Below are positions 58,144 through 60,000 of a DNA stretch of 60,000 nt, in pieces. The notes under the pieces are model-generated. The model was not told where the DNA came from. It saw nothing but the letters and a program-made list of their open reading frames with translations, and ran no database searches. Every line of letters begins with the position of its first letter. Within the stretch, counting starts at the first letter, position 1. The DNA comes from Takakia lepidozioides. Lineage: Eukaryota; Streptophyta; Takakiopsida; Takakiales; Takakiaceae. The stretch is taken from contig CM060731.1 in NCBI GenBank assembly GCA_030704615.1, positions 16,990,001-17,050,000 on the forward strand, given 5' to 3'. A program made the position numbers and the translations under genes.

Positions 58144-59724
58144 ATGGGGAACCATTGTGTGGGCAGTGCGAGCAGCAAGACGACGGATGTGTACAACGTC
58201 CCAACAGCTCCTCCAGAGCAGGATCAGCGGCAGCGAGAAGGGACTCGCACAGATCCGCCAGTGTCTCACCACGAACCGAAGGCAAAGCCAATGGCATACG
58301 TGATTGGAAACGTGCTCGGACGGCCTATGGAAGATTTGCGACAGACTTACAGTCTAGGTCGGGAGCTGGGCCGTGGGCAGTTCGGAGTCACGCATCTGTG
58401 CACTGACATTCAGACTTCGGAGGTGTATGCGTGCAAGTCTATTGCGAAGAGGAAGCTGACGACCAAGGAGGACTTCGAGGATGTGAAGAGGGAAGTTCAG
58501 ATCATGCATCACTTGTCTGGTCATGAGAATATCGTGGAATTGAAGGGGGCGTTCGAGGACAAGCATTCGGTGCACCTGGTGATGGAGCTCTGTGCAGGGG
58601 GTGAGTTGTTTGACCGCATCATTGCACGCGGTCATTATAGCGAGAGAGCTGCGGCGTCGCTCTGCAGGACAATCGTCCGGGTTGTGCAGACTTGTCACTC
58701 TTTAGGGGTCATGCACCGAGATCTCAAGCCCGAGAACTTTTTGCTGGCCAGTAAGGACGAAAATGCTCCTCTAAAAGCTACTGATTTTGGACTCTCCATG
58801 TTTTTTAAGCCCGGAGAACAGTTCGTTGACATTGTTGGGAGCGCGTACTATGTGGCTCCTGAGGTGCTGCGCCGCAAGTATGGTCCCGAGGCAGATGTTT
58901 GGAGCGCCGGTGTGATTTTGTACATCCTTCTTTGCGGGGTCCCTCCATTCTGGGCAGAGACAGAGCAAGGAATTTTTGATGCAGTTCTTCATGGGCATAT
59001 TGATTTCACAAGCGATCCATGGCCTTCAATCTCAAATGGGGCCAAGGATTTGGTGAAGAGGATGCTAAAACAAGACCCAAGAGACCGTCTGTCAGCTCAC
59101 CAGGTTCTCAACCATCCTTGGCTGAGAGAGGATGGCGAGGCACCAGACAAGCCTCTCGATAACGCAGTGTTGTCTAGATTGAAACAGTTTTCTGCCATGA
59201 ACAAGCTGAAGAAGCTTGCTCTCAAGGTGATTGCAGAGAGTCTGTCAGAGGACGAGATCGTGGGATTGAAGGAAATGTTCAAGAGTATGGACACCGACAA
59301 TAGTGGCACTATCACTTTTGAGGAGCTTAGGGATGGATTGCAAAAACAGGGTTCAAGGCTGGCTGAGTCTGAAGTGCGGCAACTCATGGAAGACGTTGAC
59401 GTCGACGGGAATGGAACCATCGATTACTTCGAGTTCATAACGGCAACGATGCATATGAACAAGATGGAGAAAGAGGACCATCTCTACTCAGCCTTCCAAC
59501 ATTTTGACATTGATAATAGTGGGTACATCACCATGGACGAGCTGGAGCAAGCTATGATGACTCATGGCATGGGGGATGAATACACCATCAAAGATATCAT
59601 CAGTGAGGTCGACACAGATCATGATGGCCGGATCAACTATGACGAGTTTGCTGCCATGATGAGGAAGGGCACTCCAGCAGTGGACTTGCACCGCCGGAGT
59701 TTAGGCTACCCCAAGAATAGGTGA
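58144..59724 (+). CDS. Calcium-dependent protein kinase (CDPK/CPK)
   Basis: A 526-residue plant CDPK: a Ser/Thr kinase activated directly by calcium and attached to membranes. The start at 58144 is chosen over the in-frame ATG at 57946 because it gives MGNHCVGS, a classic N-myristoylation (Gly2) and palmitoylation (Cys5) signal. Kinase domain residues about 70-327: GRGQFG loop (76-81), Lys98, HRDLKPEN (191-198), DFG (214-216), YYVAPE (235-240), DVWSAGV. The autoinhibitory junction follows (about 339-366, [20 protein letters not shown]). Four EF-hand loops have standard ligands: 383-394, 419-430, 455-466 and 490-501. All catalytic and calcium-binding residues are present, so it should be active. 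The gene is one uninterrupted exon, whereas plant CDPK genes usually have several introns; it may be a functional retrocopy. The isoform cannot be named. Confidence 0.95.
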   Translation: MGNHCVGSASSKTTDVYNVPTAPPEQDQRQREGTRTDPPVSHHEPKAKPMAYVIGNVLGRPMEDLRQTYSLGRELGRGQFGVTHLCTDIQTSEVYACKSIAKRKLTTKEDFEDVKREVQIMHHLSGHENIVELKGAFEDKHSVHLVMELCAGGELFDRIIARGHYSERAAASLCRTIVRVVQTCHSLGVMHRDLKPENFLLASKDENAPLKATDFGLSMFFKPGEQFVDIVGSAYYVAPEVLRRKYGPEADVWSAGVILYILLCGVPPFWAETEQGIFDAVLHGHIDFTSDPWPSISNGAKDLVKRMLKQDPRDRLSAHQVLNHPWLREDGEAPDKPLDNAVLSRLKQFSAMNKLKKLALKVIAESLSEDEIVGLKEMFKSMDTDNSGTITFEELRDGLQKQGSRLAESEVRQLMEDVDVDGNGTIDYFEFITATMHMNKMEKEDHLYSAFQHFDIDNSGYITMDELEQAMMTHGMGDEYTIKDIISEVDTDHDGRINYDEFAAMMRKGTPAVDLHRRSLGYPKNR

Positions 59725-60000
59725 TGTGGTAATGGCGATCTCCACAAATTACACAAATTACAAATGACAAGGAGTGAAACTCTGGACCAGATGCTGAATT
59801 TGACATGAAAATGCCAGCGATCAGTCGACTAAAGAGGGAGTTCTGTTAAGGTGGAGCACCTTCAGGGCGACATAGTGTAGACTTGGATGACTGATGGAAG
59901 GGATGGCCATTGATAGCGTGATAAGATGTGCCCCCCGTATTTCAGGTGTGGTAGCAGGACAGATGGGTCCACATACATTCTCTCAACAAAAATGTTGAGT
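59725..60000. other. CDPK 3' flank
   Basis: No second gene is seen. No poly-A tract or clear polyadenylation signal is present in the 276 bases available. Confidence 0.4.

Overview
The window is nuclear DNA of a land plant. The evidence is spliceosomal introns, plant pentatricopeptide-repeat (PPR) proteins including one with a DYW domain, a plant calcium-dependent protein kinase (CDPK), and Ty3/gypsy retrotransposons including a chromovirus. Three PPR loci in about 50 kb, the PLS repeat style and the amount of decayed retrotransposon DNA suggest a seed-free vascular plant (fern or lycophyte). That placement is an inference, not a demonstration.

Layout. 1-3.4 kb: a SINE-like fragment and a minus-strand PPR gene whose C-terminal E region has decayed. 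5.9-12.1 kb: a minus-strand TPR protein gene in at least six exons. 12.6-13.8 kb: an LTR-like fragment and a broken transposon-type ORF. 14.5-15.8 kb: diverged copies of a roughly 300 bp repeat and a retroposon tail. 16.0-16.25 kb: a G-box cluster. 18.1-18.34 kb: a PPR gene fragment cut off by retrotransposon DNA. 18.34-30.94 kb: a minus-strand chromovirus array (LTR fragment, LTR, internal region, LTR, second truncated internal region), the second copy carrying about 430 bp of foreign, coding-looking DNA. 31.4-36.5 kb: an older plus-strand Ty3 element with an internal inversion. 38.0-45.1 kb: Integrator subunit 8 (INTS8) on the minus strand, seven exons that join in frame to about 1,516 codons. 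46.9-50.1 kb: a full-length PLS-E-DYW PPR gene, plus strand. 50.3-57.9 kb: retroposon debris (LINE remnants, a tRNA-derived SINE) and two perfect hairpins. 58.1-59.7 kb: an uninterrupted CDPK gene, plus strand.

Roles. The host genes are unrelated single-copy functions: snRNA and mRNA 3'-end processing with Pol II transcription control (INTS8), organelle RNA editing (PPR-DYW), calcium signalling (CDPK) and a TPR scaffold. There is no operon-like organisation. The rest is mobile-element history.

I found no convincing new multi-gene system. The points most worth following are the nonsense changes in the chromovirus, which all fit loss of methylated C in CHG context; the foreign segment inside chromovirus copy 2; the inverted integrase segment in the older element; a symmetric 87 nt candidate cassette exon in INTS8; the intronless CDPK; and a SINE next to a perfect 15 bp hairpin just upstream of it. 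All exon joins are by eye from splice consensus, reading frame and recalled protein families. No alignment or database search was run.
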